Assembly: GCF_026262505.1 (NCBI RefSeq)
Contig: NC_067206.1
Coordinates: forward strand, 16,388,641 to 16,452,640
Reading direction: 5' to 3'
Source of the DNA: Trichomonas vaginalis G3
Lineage: Eukaryota; Parabasalia; Trichomonadida; Trichomonadidae
DNA length: 64,000 nucleotides
Every line of letters starts with the position of its first letter. Position 1 is the first letter of the stretch. The position numbers and the translations under genes were made by a program. The notes below the pieces were generated by a model, which worked only from the letters and a program-made list of their open reading frames with translations, was not told the origin of the DNA and did not search any database. This document shows, in pieces, positions 1 to 8,386 of the stretch.

Positions 1-204
1 GTTGAAAATAAGTTCATTGGTCATACAAGAACTTCACCACTTCCTAACCCTAAATACTATAAATTAACTGGCTTCAATCGTGAGTTTTGGATAGACATGT
101 TCTCCACTCATGACCATAACTGCCCAGTGTTCTTACCTCCAGACCATAAGGACTGTCTCTACATTGAAGCACAACTCTTAAACTCTACCATCGCAGTATT
201 GTAA
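1..204 (+). CDS. 3' end of a Polinton gene, function unknown
   Basis: An open frame enters from the window edge and stops at 202-204, giving the last 67 residues of a protein. It is rich in aromatic and proline residues (for example FNREFWIDMFSTHDHN) and has no motif I can name. It converges with the polymerase gene across about 60 bases. A capsid or other virion protein is possible by position, but that is only a guess. Confidence 0.5.
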   Translation, partial: VENKFIGHTRTSPLPNPKYYKLTGFNREFWIDMFSTHDHNCPVFLPPDHKDCLYIEAQLLNSTIAVL

Positions 205-264
205 AATCTACGCTAGTTTTATTTTTATCATGAATGGTCTCACTGCTGACAAAAATAAATGACC

Positions 265-3200
265 TCAGAACTTCAACTTACGAATAAAGCTTGTTTTAGT
301 CGTTATTGAGAAGTTAAACTTTTCAGCAAAGCAAGGACTAGAAGACTTACATAAGTCAAATCCAATCTCTTGACCGTCATAAAGTGCTTTGTAAAGTTTC
401 ATTAAACTGAACTCAGAGTCTTTGTCATATGTTCCAACAGGTATGTGAATGTTCTTATCTTCATTGTAATAGCATTGTATAGCTTCAGGAAACATTTCAT
501 TAGCTGTTAAAGCAAGAACGTCTTGTTTGACACCTTTGCAACGTGCATGGAATGCAACTTCATTTAAATCATTCGTGAGTAAGTCTATGTAAGTCTTCTT
601 TCCACAAAATATTGACTTGTATGCTAAACTTTGTTTTCCAGGTGTTATTTCTGCGAAGTCAGAATGGAACTGACCTAATGTTTTACCAATAAGTTCTCTA
701 CCGTATCTCTTCTTAAACTCTGCTGCAAGCTTTGGTATGTCTTCATTGAAAATATGCATGCTATCGCAGTCCTGGTAAAATATTTGAAGACCCATATCTT
801 CAGCAGTACAGAATACTTCACACATTATTCTCTTCGACATAGACAGAATATTAACACCAAGTGGACAGAAGTTAAAGTGTCTGCAAATGCTTTTCGTTAG
901 CTTGAAAATAGTTTTATCCGAACCATCCAAACCTTCGAACTTCACTATATGGTTGTAGTTTCTGATGACATATCTTATAGCATCTTTGTCATTTACTATG
1001 GTTATTTTTGACTCAATAGGAGATAGAATAGTTTTGCCATAAATACTGTTCAGAATGAGCTTTATATTTTCTTGCAAAGGATTTCCTTCTTTCTTATACT
1101 TTAACCTTAACTCAAACAACTTCTTTACTTCATCTCTTATTCTAATATCTCTGTTTCCATCGTAATAGTATCCTTGCAACACTTCACATTTGACACCTTG
1201 ATATTTTATGAGGTCTTGTAATGTTATATGGTCAACATACATTAAACAGCAAGTGTTTGAACTTCTGGGAACGTTAAGTTCTGGATTTAGTTCAGGGTCA
1301 CAAACTATTAAAGGAAAGTGTCTATGTATTCCAATCTCTGTTATCTTAATGAGAACAAAGAAGCCAGACACAAACTTTTCACCAATGGGTTCCTTTTGGT
1401 CGTCATCGAATAAATGTCTCATGAGATACTCTGTGCTTAACATTTCTTTCTTCATAACCTTTGGAATACCTTCTAAAGTATAAAGTCTTGCTATAGCGGA
1501 TGGATATAATGAAACAGCGTCGAAATCAGCAATGAGTTTCTCTTTACTCTTTTGTTTAATGTTATCTGACAACATACATCTTCCACCTTGAATGCATCTC
1601 GAAATAAATTCTCTTGGTTTATTTGAGAGGTCATATAAATTTCCATTCGGGAAGTACACTCTGTTCTCAAATAATTTGTTAGCAATTGAACAAATACTAA
1701 CGTAGTCATAAACGTTTAAATCAAATTCTTTCAATATGTCATTGCGGAACTTAACAAAACCTTCTCTTAAAATTCTTACATCTTGTTTGGAATAAAATGT
1801 ACTATACTTTTCTAAGTCGAAGTGGTTTTCATCTATTCTGCAACCTTTGATGGAATCTATGTTTTTCATGAATGTATCTGCATCCCGGATAAACTTACAT
1901 GCTTCAGAAATGACACCAGTTCTGTTGTCATTTGCTAACAAAACACTGCTGTAGTAGTTATATGGAAATACTTCTTTCGGTCCTGTTTGTAAGTTAAACA
2001 TAGCAGGAAATAGTTTAAGCTTCTTATTTATAACACTGTAAGAGTCTTTTATAATAATTGCCCTTCCTTTATATAAGCCAGTTATTTGCATTGTTCGTGA
2101 ACCTTTAATGATGGGAGTTCCTTTCACTTCTGTCATGTGTCTTAAGATGAAGTTTATATCATAACTGAGGTTATGGAAATATATTAAACTCTTGTCAGGA
2201 AGTCGCTCCAAAAATTCTGTTGCACAGTTCTGACCCCAAATGCTTTCACTCACTGAACCATCTTCACTGTCGTAACATATGTTAAAAGCTTTATGAAAGC
2301 CATCGGTACTGCACTCAAAGTCAGCAAAGAAAACGTGCTCAGGAATGAACTTGCACTTATTTTTATTTACTTCTTTTGACTCGGCTTTCTTCTTCAGTTG
2401 TACACAATACTTTGGAGCATATGTCAAATCTTTAAATGGTGCAAGGTTCTGTTTATATAAGTCAGTCGTATATGTGAAAAGTTCTCCATAAGAAATAGGT
2501 TCGAAATATTTGCACTCCCACAATGTTTTCATAACATCCCATAACGGTGTTGTTCTATCATAACGAACTACATATTTATCTTCTCTCTTTGTATAAATCT
2601 TCATCTGTTTCTCAATGTTCATTCCACCACAAGCTTTGAGAATTTCTTTATAGTTTCGAATGAAATATGTTGTTATAGGTAATCTTTCATTTAACATGTA
2701 ATGGTCTTCAACAAGAAGTAAGTCAATACTTCGAACAGTTTCACATTCTTTTGGTATGTATCTCTTTATTTCATTATGTCTTGAGTCATTGAAGTAACCA
2801 ATGGTAACATTAAATGCTATACCTGTTGCATCAGAAATTTCTTGTACTTTACTTTGAGGAAAGTCTCTAACACGAATGACTTCTCTAATGTGGTCAATAG
2901 TCTCTCCATCTACTCCAGCCTGAATGCAAGCATAAACGAAGCAGTTATCTTCTGTCATAAGTGTTGCAGTTCTTTTGTTCAGTTCATTGAAGATTTGGTA
3001 GCGTTCAAGATTTATAGGTAATGTGCAAAGATACTTCCAGAACTGACCGCTTCTCTTCTTATAAAACTTCTTTTCACCATTATCTTTCCAAAAGCTTTCT
3101 ATAAGTGCTGGGTTTCCTGTTTGCTTAAGAGCTTCCAAAATGGCTTTCTGGTCATTTGTCAGTGTGCTTTCATCTTTATATGGTCTCTTTTTTGGTTTGC

Positions 3201-4044
3201 CTTTCTTTACATCTGACATCGTTAAGCCTTCATATTCTGTTAAATCATACATCTTTATTTCAGTAAGATTCTTTATGTTTGTCAAGAAGAAGTCATAGTG
3301 CATTTCAACAATACCTGCAGCATTTGCTTCTATCTCTGATATAAAGTTCTCCTTCAAGAGCTGATGTAGTAATGTTCCAATATTATTGAGGTTTAACGTA
3401 GAACATTCATACTTTCCACCAAGTTTATACCATACCATCCATCTCTGTTGTGAGTTTATTTTAATTTTCTCTAAGAGTCTCATGAAAACCTTACCGAAAT
3501 GTTTGTGTAAGTAGTCTCTGTTTGGTTCATCTAAAGCTTCGATGTTAAAGTCAATGAGTCTATTGCCTGACTTCACATTTCTCTTCCTATTCTCTTCATC
3601 TTTCTTTAACCATCTCTCACCTTCTTTTGGTTTGTCGTCAATGGAACGAATGACATCGTTAGCTTTGCGAACTTGTTCTATAGCGCTCTTAAACATCTCT
3701 CTTCTCTGTTGTTTCAGTGTGTCGTCTCTTCTTCTTGTTTCACCAACGTTTGCATTTGTTATGTCAAACATTTCTCTTCTTACTTCATGAGGTACTGAAC
3801 GTCTATGATATAAGTCAATAGCAACGTCATTTAAAGGAAATGCTCTTGCATGGACTTCGTCCTCGCCGCGTTGCGGCTTTATGAACTCATGAATTCTATC
3901 ATAACTTATTGCACCATTATAGTCATTGAGGATGTCAGCGAGTGCTTTTTTGTTTGTTGCGTAATGCTTTGCTACTTCTATGTTAGCTTCTGTTAGAAGT
4001 TGTTTTATTTCCGAGTGTTCTAACTTAGACAACTTCCGATACAT
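265..4044 (-). CDS. Protein-primed family B DNA polymerase of Polinton 1
   Basis: A 1,259-residue open frame starting at ATG 4044. This enzyme copies the linear element, using a protein primer at the ends. Visible motifs: exonuclease I FADFEC near residues 572-577, exonuclease II HNLSYDINF near 624-632, a late exonuclease motif YSKQDVR near 751-757, polymerase motif A DFDAVSLYPS at 840-849, motif B LNSIYGKT near 998-1005, and motif C YQDCDSMH near 1090-1097. All expected acidic residues are present. The 570-residue N-terminal extension holds a TEDNCFVYACIQAG segment that recalls Cys-containing N-terminal regions of other Polinton polymerases; its role is unclear. It diverges from the small gene at 4136 across an AT-rich 90-bp gap. 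The family assignment is secure; activity is not shown. Confidence 0.95.
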   Translation of the reverse strand: MYRKLSKLEHSEIKQLLTEANIEVAKHYATNKKALADILNDYNGAISYDRIHEFIKPQRGEDEVHARAFPLNDVAIDLYHRRSVPHEVRREMFDITNANVGETRRRDDTLKQQRREMFKSAIEQVRKANDVIRSIDDKPKEGERWLKKDEENRKRNVKSGNRLIDFNIEALDEPNRDYLHKHFGKVFMRLLEKIKINSQQRWMVWYKLGGKYECSTLNLNNIGTLLHQLLKENFISEIEANAAGIVEMHYDFFLTNIKNLTEIKMYDLTEYEGLTMSDVKKGKPKKRPYKDESTLTNDQKAILEALKQTGNPALIESFWKDNGEKKFYKKRSGQFWKYLCTLPINLERYQIFNELNKRTATLMTEDNCFVYACIQAGVDGETIDHIREVIRVRDFPQSKVQEISDATGIAFNVTIGYFNDSRHNEIKRYIPKECETVRSIDLLLVEDHYMLNERLPITTYFIRNYKEILKACGGMNIEKQMKIYTKREDKYVVRYDRTTPLWDVMKTLWECKYFEPISYGELFTYTTDLYKQNLAPFKDLTYAPKYCVQLKKKAESKEVNKNKCKFIPEHVFFADFECSTDGFHKAFNICYDSEDGSVSESIWGQNCATEFLERLPDKSLIYFHNLSYDINFILRHMTEVKGTPIIKGSRTMQITGLYKGRAIIIKDSYSVINKKLKLFPAMFNLQTGPKEVFPYNYYSSVLLANDNRTGVISEACKFIRDADTFMKNIDSIKGCRIDENHFDLEKYSTFYSKQDVRILREGFVKFRNDILKEFDLNVYDYVSICSIANKLFENRVYFPNGNLYDLSNKPREFISRCIQGGRCMLSDNIKQKSKEKLIADFDAVSLYPSAIARLYTLEGIPKVMKKEMLSTEYLMRHLFDDDQKEPIGEKFVSGFFVLIKITEIGIHRHFPLIVCDPELNPELNVPRSSNTCCLMYVDHITLQDLIKYQGVKCEVLQGYYYDGNRDIRIRDEVKKLFELRLKYKKEGNPLQENIKLILNSIYGKTILSPIESKITIVNDKDAIRYVIRNYNHIVKFEGLDGSDKTIFKLTKSICRHFNFCPLGVNILSMSKRIMCEVFCTAEDMGLQIFYQDCDSMHIFNEDIPKLAAEFKKRYGRELIGKTLGQFHSDFAEITPGKQSLAYKSIFCGKKTYIDLLTNDLNEVAFHARCKGVKQDVLALTANEMFPEAIQCYYNEDKNIHIPVGTYDKDSEFSLMKLYKALYDGQEIGFDLCKSSSPCFAEKFNFSITTKTSFIRKLKF

Positions 4045-4135
4045 CTTTAGTAGGAAATAAAAAAAATATTTTTTGAAAAAATTAGATTAGATTTTTTTAA
4101 GTTATTTTTCAAAATAATTTAATATTTTTATTTTA

Positions 4136-4609
4136 ATGAAACACATGCAAGATTGCAAGTTCTTTTCATACAATGCTCTCGCTACTGCCATCAAGAATGA
4201 GTTCAATAATGCTTCAAATGTTAATGTTATCTTTAACAAGAAGTTTGTGAAAGAATCTAAGTTTGGTCAGTATGTCAGACCATTAGCTATCGTCATTGAC
4301 CGCAAACGTTATACTTCACAAGAGTTAGCAGTAGTTTTGAAACAAAAGAGTTTCTTCGTGAATGTCAAAGATACTCATTATACTGTTATAAAGAACTCTA
4401 ATATTGACTTCTTCAGTATTGCTTTAAATCTTTCCGAACAGAAAGAATATAAGAAGGGTGAAAAATCTGTGAAATATTATCCTTCATCTCTGAAGACAAT
4501 AACGAACAAAGATGTTATACAGAAATTCTTACCAAAGGTTGAAGAAGCTTCTATTGACATTGACGAAGGAAGTGAAATGGTTGAAGAAATAGACCCTGAA
4601 GCTATTTAA
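4136..4609 (+). CDS. Small protein with acidic C-terminal tail (Polinton 1)
   Basis: 157 residues, ATG 4136, preceded by a T-rich then A-rich leader typical of this element. The body is lysine-rich with alternating hydrophobic residues, and the last 20 or so residues are strongly acidic, ending EEIDPEAI. A gene of similar size in element 2 (43,311-43,730) ends in the same style, NIDIDPEMF. A basic body with an acidic, hydrophobic-ended tail is the plan of bacterial and phage single-strand DNA-binding proteins, and the gene lies beside the polymerase. An SSB-like role is an inference; I see no diagnostic OB-fold motif. Confidence 0.6.
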   Translation: MKHMQDCKFFSYNALATAIKNEFNNASNVNVIFNKKFVKESKFGQYVRPLAIVIDRKRYTSQELAVVLKQKSFFVNVKDTHYTVIKNSNIDFFSIALNLSEQKEYKKGEKSVKYYPSSLKTITNKDVIQKFLPKVEEASIDIDEGSEMVEEIDPEAI

Positions 4610-4627
4610 GCAAAAATATATTTTTGG

Positions 4628-4843
4628 TTAGTCTTCATATCGATATTTTACAACAATTCCCCAATGTATAAACTTTTCATACGCTTTTTCATAAGCTTTA
4701 TATACCTTCAGAAATTTTGCATAATCTTTAGAAGCATTTAGATATTGTTTAAATGCTTTGTATGTCTTCAGAAATTTTGCATAATCTTTTAGATGTTGTT
4801 CGTTCTCTTCTTCTGTCATGAGTTCCGAATATTCTAAATTCAT
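4628..4843 (-). CDS. Small repeat-containing protein, unknown
   Basis: 71 residues. Two copies of a DYAKFLK.YKA motif lie about 23 residues apart, with many Lys, Tyr and Phe residues and a predicted helical character. The gene converges with the acidic-tailed gene at 4136-4609 and lies downstream of the KilA-N gene. No family recognised. Confidence 0.45.
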   Translation of the reverse strand: MNLEYSELMTEEENEQHLKDYAKFLKTYKAFKQYLNASKDYAKFLKVYKAYEKAYEKFIHWGIVVKYRYED

Positions 4844-4896
4844 GTTCTTTCATATGAGATAAAATTTTATAAAAAAATAAAATTAGCTTAGATTTT

Positions 4897-5725
4897 TTTA
4901 TTCTTCCTCTTTGAAGTTATCAAAATATTCTGTTATTTTTTCCTTCAGTAATGTTAAGTCTTCTTTGAATGTAAGTATTGTGCAACCTTTGATGTCATAG
5001 TGTGTTTGAGGAAGAGTATTTTTGACAATTTCCTTTATTTGCTCATTCGGTGTCATTGAAATCGGTAAGTTTTCACGATAGAACCAGTTTCTGTCAGATT
5101 TATATTTTTAGCTAAGTCATAAAAGCTCTTGTTGTTTCTTCTGACTAAATGCAACATAACCACATCTTTATCTTCTTCTTTCTCCAACTCTTCAGTATAT
5201 TATCATATACTTATAACTCTTTTCCTTTCCTTTTGGTACCGAACGCGGTATTCTTTTCTGTATGCTTTTGTCTTTGGATTCAATGACTTCATCTTTTGCT
5301 TGAAGTTTCTTTTCCATCTCTCCGCGTTCTGCTTTATATAGTTCATCTAACATCATGAAATATAACAAGCATAACGAGGTGAAGCCACACATTGCTACAG
5401 CGTTTACTAAAAGTCTATGAACATAATAACCTTTCAAACCAGGAGCCAAATTCTTGCGATTTTCGTACGGAATCTCTTCTCTCGGTTTTCCGAGGGAAGC
5501 AATCATATGAGGAAATTCTTCTAAAAGTTCTTTTGTCTGTTGGTTTTCAAACCAATGATATGCTTGCTTTGTAGAACGAAGAGCATTCATTATACTTTGC
5601 ATTTGGTACATGTCATCTTTGACTGAACGAATGAGACGTAACTGTTTGTTATACTGTATGTACTCGTATTCTTCATTTATAGCTTCATGGACTATAGCAA
5701 TTGTTGTGTTCTCTAATGTTGACAT
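4897..5725 (-). pseudogene. KilA-N / DUF3627-type protein of Polinton 1, broken
   Basis: The first part of this gene closely matches the open 45,172-45,951 gene of element 2, including the KilA-N signature around WFENQ..TKELL and GYYVHRLLVNAVAM, followed by a coiled segment rich in Lys and Glu. KilA-N domains bind DNA and are common in large DNA viruses and phages. The likely start is the ATG at 5725 (MSTLEN). Its upstream AT block is shared with other KilA-N and 313-family genes. The gene is broken. Confidence 0.75.
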
Positions 5726-5726
5726 T

Positions 5727-5790
5727 ACTGTCTTTACATACAAAATAAAAAAATAAATAAAAATAAAATTAGCGTTATTTTTTCTGAGAT
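5727..5790 (-). promoter_or_regulatory. Shared AT-rich upstream block, copy 1
   Basis: Directly upstream of the KilA-N start lies a run of alternating A and T tracts (AAAATAAAAAAATAAATAAA, then AAAATAAAATTAG). The same order of tracts lies upstream of the genes starting at 7552, 45,951, 48,130 and 49,931. The conserved position in front of two gene families suggests a promoter. Confidence 0.5.
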
Positions 5791-5832
5791 AAACACTATT
5801 TCTTCACAACATTAAATTTTATCCTGTATGAA

Positions 5833-6168
5833 ATGACTTTAAAAAGATTATTGACTGACTTCGAATACTATCTCATTGACGCACTGACAGACCCTCAAAA
5901 CTGTGTTGAAAGTTCTTTAAGCTTTAAGATTGAAGGTACGACGCATTTTGTCTTCACTTACGTATTGAAAGAATATGACCGTTATCATAACGAAGTGAAT
6001 CAAACACTAATAAAATTTGTAGATAAAAAATTGGTTAACAATGATGAAGAATACAGACAAGTTATTGAAAAAAATAACGCAAGATTAGATGCAATAGAAA
6101 AGAAGTTTAATGAATGTCTTACAAACACGTATGAATATCTTATGCGGTGGGAAGCCAGATGGAAATAA
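5833..6168 (+). CDS. Conserved small Polinton protein (homologue of 43,747-44,196)
   Basis: 111 residues, ATG 5833. The segment FVFTYVLKEYDRYH..VNQTLIKFVDKKLV lines up with FVLKFCFWEYDKNHKTLSREVLKFVNDRLV of the element 2 protein at 43,747-44,196, so this is a family shared by both elements. The C-terminal half is charged and probably helical. No function known. It diverges from the KilA-N gene, so both may use the AT-rich interval 5726-5832. Confidence 0.65.
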   Translation: MTLKRLLTDFEYYLIDALTDPQNCVESSLSFKIEGTTHFVFTYVLKEYDRYHNEVNQTLIKFVDKKLVNNDEEYRQVIEKNNARLDAIEKKFNECLTNTYEYLMRWEARWK

Positions 6169-6202
6169 ATTTACGTCAAATATGCAATTTATAAAATCTT
6201 AT

Positions 6203-6274
6203 GTCGACAGGCTACGTAGCACAGTGGTCTAAGGTGGTGTCGACAGGCTACGTAGCACAGTGGTCTAAGGTGGT
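6203..6274 (+). repeat. Two tandem copies of a 36-bp unit
   Basis: GTCGACAGGCTACGTAGCAC... occurs at 6203-6238 and again, apparently identical, at 6239-6274. The unit carries the A-box-like half of the tRNA-like sequence described next, so only the second copy is joined to the B-box-like half. Confidence 0.85.
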
Positions 6275-6319
6275 GTTATGGAGGGGTCAGGGTCTGTGGT
6301 TCGAACCGCGACAGCGCCG
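6246..6319 (+). ncRNA. tRNA-like sequence with Pol III A and B boxes
   Basis: TAGCACAGTGG (6253-6263) fits the A box of tRNA genes, GGTTCGAACC (6298-6307) fits the B box, and they are 34 bp apart as in a tRNA gene. A TTTT terminator follows at about 6322. The acceptor and T stems pair poorly when I fold it by hand, so I do not call an intact tRNA. It may be a decayed tRNA or a tRNA-derived promoter inside the Polinton. Confidence 0.4.
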
Positions 6320-6384
6320 TATTTTCTTATTTTCTTTGTTTGTCTTGTTTGTCGTGAATAAAAAGTGTCATAAAAGTGCTCTAT

Positions 6385-6457
6385 CTTCCACGGGAATCAA
6401 TAAAAAATTTACTTTATTTTTCCTTATTTCTTCTTTATTTCTTTGTTCCCGTGGAAG
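6385..6457. repeat. 12-bp perfect inverted repeat
   Basis: CTTCCACGGGAA (6385-6396) and TTCCCGTGGAAG (6446-6457) flank a T-rich 49-bp loop. The pair lies in the non-coding stretch between convergent genes ending at 6168 and 6611, where a transcription-end structure would make sense. Confidence 0.7.
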
Positions 6458-6566
6458 AAGGGTTTTGCTGTTTTTTCTCAGCCGAAATCAATGATTTTTT
6501 CATTTTTGGAATCCTTAGCGAATGAGGAATCTTTTCTCTCGTGGAAGCTTTGACCAAAAATATAAT

Positions 6567-6614
6567 TGAGGTGAAGAGGTGAGATCTCACCTGTTTTTTC
6601 ACCTCTTTTTTCAC
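6567..6614. repeat. AGATCT-centred palindromic repeat, element 1 copy a
   Basis: Core AGGTGAGATCTCACCT with further half-sites (TTCACC) repeated about 12-13 bp apart on one side. It overlaps the stop region of the 313-residue gene. Same family as 7634-7685, 15,581-15,628 and about fifteen copies in element 2. Confidence 0.85.
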
Positions 6615-7552
6615 AAGCGTTTTACATGAATTGTACGATGTATATTTGAAATCCTAAACAATTTCGTAGCTTCTATTTCTTCGCTGAGGATATCAAAAGT
6701 TTTAACAATGCCGAAGGTTTCTTTATATTTCTTCTTGACGTCAGACAGAAGGAAATCTTCTGCTGTTGGATAGTTTTTATTAAGAAATGTCAACATATCC
6801 ATTTTATCTTCTGCTGGCTTTTCTGCTTCTTTCTTTAAGTCTGCATAGTCGTTTCGCATTCTTTCTATCTCTTTGACTGAGTAGTTATATTTTCTTATTG
6901 CTGCTTTACATTTTGAACATTGCGGCATCGTTTTTGCGTTATACATTGAAATAAAACCAGCTAGAACAACTAAGGCGTCAATGGTTTTCTTTAACTCAAA
7001 AGCTGCTGGTTTTATCTGTTCATTCCATACTTTACCTCTTCTATCTTTATCTCTTATCTGCCATACACATTTTGCAACTAATGAAACAAAGTTATCGTAT
7101 GTCTTAAACTCCCCAGATTTGTAAAGGTCAGAAATATTTTTATAAACCATGTCGCAATCTTTGTCCATAACTTTATGGTTGCAATGAAAACCAAGGAATT
7201 CATAATTTACCTTTCGTATGAATTTCTTAATTTCTACTGAGTCAGTTGCTTTGACTTCAATTTCGTCGAATTCAGGAATAGTTAGTTTTTGCTGCTGAAT
7301 TTCAGGTAGTTTAGGCAAATGGTCGATGAGGTCCTCCATTTCATAAAGATACTGTTCATTTGTTTCATCTTTCGCACTACAGTCTAAATTACTTGTTAAA
7401 AGTTCTTGCTTTATCTTCTGGATTTCTGTTTCAAAAGTATATGAAGAAGGAATAAAGCTTTTCATCTCTACCAACATTGACGTAGGATTCATGACTAGCG
7501 AGTTTGGTGCTGTAGTTGTTTGAATTGTTGTTGTGCTGATTGTTGAAATCAT
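6611..7552 (-). CDS. 313-residue conserved Polinton protein
   Basis: 313 residues from ATG 7552. The N-terminus is Thr/Ser-rich, the middle acidic and probably helical; a CNHKVMDKDCDM segment and a CSKCKAAIRKYNYS motif (one CxxC) suggest possible metal binding. The C-terminal region KKKYKETFGIVKTFDIL is followed by a short basic end (HVKRL). Broken homologues lie at 46,590-46,760 and 47,193-48,125 in element 2, so the family was amplified. It shares its upstream AT block with KilA-N genes. No known family recognised; a role in DNA handling or regulation is only an inference from the shared promoter. Confidence 0.75.
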   Translation of the reverse strand: MISTISTTTIQTTTAPNSLVMNPTSMLVEMKSFIPSSYTFETEIQKIKQELLTSNLDCSAKDETNEQYLYEMEDLIDHLPKLPEIQQQKLTIPEFDEIEVKATDSVEIKKFIRKVNYEFLGFHCNHKVMDKDCDMVYKNISDLYKSGEFKTYDNFVSLVAKCVWQIRDKDRRGKVWNEQIKPAAFELKKTIDALVVLAGFISMYNAKTMPQCSKCKAAIRKYNYSVKEIERMRNDYADLKKEAEKPAEDKMDMLTFLNKNYPTAEDFLLSDVKKKYKETFGIVKTFDILSEEIEATKLFRISNIHRTIHVKRL

Positions 7553-7621
7553 ATCTTTTACACAAAATAAAAAAATAAATAAAAATAAAACTAACTTTAT
7601 TTTTCTATCTTAAGGAAATTC
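7553..7621 (-). promoter_or_regulatory. Shared AT-rich upstream block, copy 2
   Basis: Tracts AAAATAAAAAAATAAATAAA and AAAATAAAACTAACTTTATT, then TATCTTAAGGAAATTCATGA. This order is nearly the same in front of the element 2 genes starting at 45,951 and 49,931. The conserved TCTTAAGGAAATTC at the far end leads directly into a palindromic repeat in each case. Confidence 0.6.
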
Positions 7622-7633
7622 ATGAATTTTCAT

Positions 7634-7685
7634 GAGGGTGAAAAAAGAGGTGAAAAAACAGGTGAGATCTCACCTCTTCACCTAA
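7634..7685. repeat. AGATCT-centred palindromic repeat, element 1 copy b
   Basis: GGGTGAAAAAAGAGGTGAAA followed by AGGTGAGATCTCACCT and CTTCACCT. Three half-sites lie on the left and two on the right, spaced 12-13 bp. It lies between the shared promoter block and the integrase remnant. Confidence 0.9.
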
Positions 7686-7721
7686 AAATTATTTTGTCTG
7701 ATTTACATCTAATGAAAAAGT

Positions 7722-8386
7722 TTAGAAGAATTTTCTTATTCTTTCTGGCTTATTTTTGTCTTTCCAGTACTCCCGCTCTAATGGTCCCAGATGTGTTGAC
7801 TTTGACTCTCTCAAGTTCTTAGATGGTATAACATCTTCAACGCCTCCTTCATATCTTACTTTATAAGTGTCATCGTTTATGTTGTAGCCAAGTATTTCAA
7901 TAACCACTCCTCGCTTTGCTTCGTCAATGGTTTCAGCAAGTTTGCCATTACTACTTTCGACTAATTTATGTCGAGGATAAAACGCAATAGAGTCGTCGGC
8001 AGCTTTTATAAGATATCCATTACCTTGCGTAGAGTCTACGATATAATAGTTTCTACTTAACCTTAAACGTTTCTTTGTCAACGGTTTGTCGTCAAGAACT
8101 ACACGAACCTTTGTACCAGGAATGAGGGTAAATTGTGTTGAATTTCTGATATTTTGTGTTTGGCTTCGTTTCTTTTGTATATACTTTTCTTCTTGTTGTT
8201 GTGTCATTGAATTTGGTGTATGTCCTGTTGTAGAATGTGTTGAGGAATTATATACTTCGAGAAAATGTTTCATTGTTTCTTCGGTAAAGTCTCGCTCTTG
8301 GTTTAAATCTCTGAGCGTTCTTATGAAGCGGTTTATGATGCCGAGTATGTTATGGTTATGGTCTTCAGTAGTGTAGTGAGTTATGT
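7722..8386 (-). pseudogene. Retroviral-type integrase remnant (Polinton 1)
   Basis: The frame shows the C-terminal part of a Polinton integrase: the last core helix region with NRFIRTLRDLN, then KHFLEVYNSSTHSTTGHTPN, as in the core of rve-type integrases, then a chromo/SH3-like tail (VVIEILGYNINDDTYKVRYE). Related sequence is found in the integrase at 53,863-54,820. Integrases of this kind insert Polintons and leave 6-bp duplications. Only a remnant is present. It abuts the end of the fibre gene, the same neighbour as in element 2. Confidence 0.8.

Noticed and set aside
6246-6319. Intact tRNA gene
   Set aside because: Acceptor and T stems do not pair well by hand; only the promoter boxes fit.
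7722-8386. LTR retroelement because of the integrase
   Set aside because: No reverse transcriptase, RNase H or LTRs; the neighbours are Polinton genes.
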